DNA of 28,911 bases, from the IMG/VR virus record IMGVR_UViG_3300044858_004878, positions 1 to 28,911 of that record. The stretch is one strand, 5' to 3'. This stretch comes from a virus. Both the position numbers and the translations under genes were made by a program. Each line of letters begins with the position of its first letter. Position 1 is the stretch's first letter. Positions 28,332 to 28,911 of this stretch are shown one piece after another. The notes under the pieces were generated by a model. It worked only from the letters and a program-made list of their open reading frames with translations. It was not told where the DNA came from and did no database searches.

Positions 28332-28911
28332 TACTGCGATGTACGAAAGCGGAGTTCTGACCAAATCTGGCGTACCAGAGAGGTATTTGCCGCACTCGTT
28401 TGACAATTTTTCCGTAACTGACAAAACGGCGAAGGCATATGAGGTCGCAACTGAGTGGGCAGCCCTGCAGAACCCGAAAGATCGTGGATTTGCACTGCTT
28501 GGGGCTCCTGGCGTAGGCAAAACACACCTTGCCGTTGCTGCAATGCGACAGATTGCACGGCTATGGGGGCTGCAGAGGCTCTCCGAGACCAGTGCGGAGA
28601 TCTATCGCGACCCAAAAACGATGGTTGAACAGAACATGCGCTTCATCAACGTGCCGATCTTCATGGATCAGCTGCGTGACAGCATTAAATACAGCGAAAG
28701 TAAGGCCCAGGACCTGTGGTCCTTTGCGCTTGAAAGGGCATCGGTGGTGGTTCTTGACGATTTCGGGAAAGAGAAGGCGACTGACTGGGTTACCGAGCGC
28801 CTCTATGTACTCATTGAGAGCCGATACCAGAACATGAAGTCCACCATTGTGACTTCCAACCTGACCCTTGACCAGCTTGATGACCTAGGATATGGTGCGT
28901 CAGTAAGTCGC
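28288..28911 (+). CDS. DnaC-like helicase loader ATPase (partial, runs off the end)
   Basis: From ATG 28288, behind GAGGGAG, the frame is open to the last base, giving 208 residues without a stop. It has an N-terminal helical part, Walker A GAPGVGKT (72-79), an AAA+ helix HLAVAAMRQ, Walker B VVVLDDFG (153-160), and a sensor segment STIVTSNL. This is the DnaC/IstB-type AAA+ ATPase that loads replicative helicase onto DNA. It opens the replication genes that presumably continue to the right. A helix-rich insertion of about 35 residues lies between the Walker motifs (SETSAEIYRDPKTMVEQNM). The start overlaps the previous gene by 44 bp. The C-terminus is missing from the window. Confidence 0.88.
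   Translation, partial: MMSEASAVMNTLNPDTAMYESGVLTKSGVPERYLPHSFDNFSVTDKTAKAYEVATEWAALQNPKDRGFALLGAPGVGKTHLAVAAMRQIARLWGLQRLSETSAEIYRDPKTMVEQNMRFINVPIFMDQLRDSIKYSESKAQDLWSFALERASVVVLDDFGKEKATDWVTERLYVLIESRYQNMKSTIVTSNLTLDQLDDLGYGASVSR

Noticed and set aside
1-28911. tRNA, tmRNA, CRISPR, integrase, transposase, attachment site
   Set aside because: No T-loop-like GTTCGAATCC motifs with acceptor pairing, no spaced direct repeats, no recombinase motifs seen by eye.

Overview
The window is part of a double-stranded DNA tailed-phage (or prophage) genome with a long, probably non-contractile tail. The head and tail genes follow the classical siphovirus order: HK97-type protease/scaffold, major capsid protein, connector, head-closure and neck proteins, tail terminator, tail tube, frameshifted tail chaperones, a 1,684-residue tape measure, hub/fibre, lysis genes. 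Base composition is near 50% GC and genes are packed with 1-90 bp overlaps. Holin type, the Tudor-like repeats in the protease and several predicted leaderless starts are compatible with an actinobacterial host, but the host is an inference. No tRNA, CRISPR array, integrase, transposase or terminase was found, so the packaging genes must lie outside the window.

Layout. 1-506: end of an unidentified plus-strand gene and a small membrane protein. 507-13462: minus-strand tail and lysis block (read right to left: tail terminator, tail tube, chaperones G and G-T, tape measure, hub/fibre with chaperone domain, C39-like endolysin, holin-like protein, FmdB-like zinc ribbon). 13560-15423: a plus-strand island inside the late block (coiled-coil membrane protein, small DNA-binding-type protein, calcineurin-like phosphoesterase). 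15407-17210: minus-strand neck and connector genes. 17294-18160: second plus-strand island, a lone glycosyltransferase. 18132-21693: minus-strand small protein, major capsid protein, and a protease-Tudor-Tudor-scaffold gene. 21694-21906: a 213-bp divergent control region rich in inverted repeats. 21907-28911: plus-strand block (zinc protein, small ORF, portal fused to a HAD-like phosphatase, PD-(D/E)XK nuclease, HNH nuclease, zinc/HTH regulator, two small proteins including an XRE-type HTH, probable recombination protein, Cas4/RecB-like nuclease, small protein, DnaC-like ATPase running off the end).

How it works together. Late minus-strand transcription builds head, neck and tail and then lyses the cell. 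A hairpin followed by a promoter between tail tube and chaperones re-sets transcription before the tape measure, and another promoter lies in front of the lysis pair. The right plus-strand block joins the portal to DNA-processing genes (nucleases, annealing-type protein, helicase loader). The two plus-strand islands have their own promoters and look like later insertions ('morons').

The most unusual items are the portal carrying an apparently complete HAD phosphatase, the protease gene with two Tudor-like repeats and an internal start for a separate scaffold, a canonical GGGAAAA frameshift, extended -10 promoters sitting exactly where transcripts would begin at the start codon, and a 28-bp palindrome over the -35 box of a regulator gene.
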